Assembly (NCBI RefSeq): GCF_003052165.1
Contig: NZ_CP024869.1
Coordinates: 2,514,001-2,578,000, forward strand
Reading direction: 5' to 3'
Length of the DNA stretch: 64,000 bases
DNA from: Dietzia sp. JS16-p6b
GTDB taxonomy: Bacteria > Actinomycetota > Actinomycetes > Mycobacteriales > Mycobacteriaceae
Position 1 is the stretch's first letter; each line of letters starts with the position of its first letter. Position numbers and translations under genes: made by a program. Below, one piece after another: positions 63,291 to 64,000 of the stretch. A model generated the notes under the pieces. That model saw only the letters and a program-made list of their open reading frames with translations, did not search any database and had not been told where the DNA came from.

Positions 63291-63512
63291 TTACTTGTAG
63301 CGGTAGACGATCCGACCGCGGGTGAGGTCGTACGGCGACAGCTCGACGACCACGCGGTCCTCGGGAAGGATGCGGATGTAGTGCTGCCGCATCTTCCCAC
63401 TGATGTGCGCCAGGACCTTGTGTCCGTTCTCGAGCTCGACGCGGAACATTGCGTTCGGCAACGGCTCGACAACCCGGCCCTCGACCTCGATGGCTCCGTC
63501 TTTCTTTGCCAT
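63291..63512 (-). CDS. infA: translation initiation factor IF-1
   Basis: IF-1 of 73 residues: [73 protein letters not shown] reads as the whole OB-fold protein. The ATG at 63512 gives the universal MAKKD start. The 168 bases before rpsM have no rpmJ and may hold a second promoter. Confidence 0.98.
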   Translation of the reverse strand: MAKKDGAIEVEGRVVEPLPNAMFRVELENGHKVLAHISGKMRQHYIRILPEDRVVVELSPYDLTRGRIVYRYK

Positions 63513-63588
63513 GCTGGTAACGGTCCTCCACGATTCCCCGGATGTCATCTACCGGATTCTGGTGCACTGGTGGGCACACCGACGTATA

Positions 63589-63618
63589 AGCCTACGTCAG
63601 TGCGCGGTGCAGTGCCAA
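63589..63618 (-). promoter_or_regulatory. infA: candidate promoter of infA
   Basis: TTGGCA (63613-63618) and TAGGCT (63589-63594) on the minus strand are 18 bases apart and fit housekeeping -35 and TANNNT -10 boxes. Transcription would start about 70 bases before infA. Confidence 0.4.
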
Positions 63619-63625
63619 TCGGCGG

Positions 63626-64000
63626 TCATCCGTAGCAGGCGCGTCCCGCCGGGACCCCGTCGAACCGTTCCTGCAGCCAGTTCATCGCCGCCGGCAGCTT
63701 CTCCACCGCGCCGAGGAGATGCTCGGGCGCCAGGCCCGGCTCCCAGGTCAGCGGGGTCCCCTCGCGGCAGTAGCGCGCAGCGGTCTCCTCCGCGTCCCAG
63801 AAGGGCACCAGCGGGTCGGTCCGGGAATGCCACATGAACACCGGCACGCGGGGGGCGACCGGCGACAGTCGCACGCTGTTCTCGGCGAACGCGCGCATCA
63901 GACCCTCCTCGGCGACCAGGTCTCCCCCCTGCAGGACCAGCGGCACGGAGCGGAACGCGCCGAAGAACAGCAGGGAGGCCGTGCACCGCCCCTTCATCTG
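63626..64000 (-). CDS. secretory lipase (LIP) family protein, C-terminal fragment
   Basis: The last 124 codons of a gene entering from the right edge. VPVFMWHSRTDPLVPFWDAEETAARYCREG has the late Asp of an alpha/beta hydrolase triad and EPGLAPEHLLGAVEKLPAAMNWLQERFDG the His region, followed by a conserved Cys near the end; the pattern fits the secretory lipase family (LIP) of actinobacteria, which are exported triacylglycerol lipases. The start and any signal peptide are outside the window. Confidence 0.8.
   Translation of the reverse strand, partial: QMKGRCTASLLFFGAFRSVPLVLQGGDLVAEEGLMRAFAENSVRLSPVAPRVPVFMWHSRTDPLVPFWDAEETAARYCREGTPLTWEPGLAPEHLLGAVEKLPAAMNWLQERFDGVPAGRACYG

Noticed and set aside
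1-64000. tRNA, rRNA, CRISPR, IS elements or prophage
   Set aside because: No cloverleaf, no evenly spaced direct repeats, no transposase or integrase; the only repeats are short tandem units.

Overview
The window is about 70% G+C and codon use is strongly GC-biased. It carries a mycofactocin locus, an ESX-4 type VII secretion locus, a 13E12/DUF222 HNH gene and iron boxes of the IdeR/DtxR type. Together these point to a mycolic-acid actinobacterium (order Mycobacteriales/Corynebacteriales). A Dietzia-like genome is my best guess, but that is inference. Genes are densely packed: no stretch over 300 bases lacks a gene, and I see no tRNA, rRNA, CRISPR array or insertion sequence.

Layout. 1-19.4 kb is mostly housekeeping: the N-terminal end of a PcrA-type helicase (runs off the left edge), an AGCS amino-acid symporter, chorismate mutase, glucose-6-phosphate isomerase, an SOS-box-controlled 13E12 protein, a CDF-nei-SDR cluster next to the giant helicase lhr, a frameshifted cysQ, thyA-dfrA, and a CsoR/CstR-family repressor with a DUF302 gene. 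18.2-29.6 kb is a mycofactocin island on the minus strand. mftA-B-C-D, a mycofactocin-type SDR, and mftE-F-G are nearly all joined by 1-4 base junctions, with mftR divergent. A hydrolase, a thioredoxin and an NDMA-dependent alcohol dehydrogenase lie just downstream. 29.7-36.6 kb holds a DrrAB-type exporter and an iron-siderophore uptake operon (SIP reductase, two permeases, ATPase, binding protein) behind an IdeR-like box. The binding-protein gene has an in-frame amber codon. 36.7-41.1 kb has a CitE-like lyase, a rhodanese, an aldehyde dehydrogenase and an orphan gene of lower G+C. 41.3-53.4 kb is a full ESX-4 locus (two WXG100 genes, an Rv3446c-like gene, eccC, eccD, mycP, eccB, eccE). 53.3-64 kb ends with a DUF695-like gene, an NAD(P)-binding protein, a CPBP protease, truA, a three-gene insertion, then rplQ-rpoA-rpsD-rpsK-rpsM-infA and the C-terminal end of a lipase.

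How the parts work together. mftA-F should make the ribosomally derived redox cofactor mycofactocin. The embedded SDR and the nearby alcohol dehydrogenase belong to families that use it, and MftG belongs to the GMC family thought to re-oxidise it. Three control layers can be read from DNA in this region: a near-palindrome between mftA and mftR; three AGAAC/GTTCT palindromes (KstR-like) before the alcohol dehydrogenase and the hydrolase; and two ATACCC-N4-GGGTAT sites before the CstR-like repressor gene and the thioredoxin gene. The last pair suggests a small thiol or sulfide stress regulon interleaved with the mycofactocin genes. The siderophore operon is led by an IdeR box overlapping a leaderless promoter.
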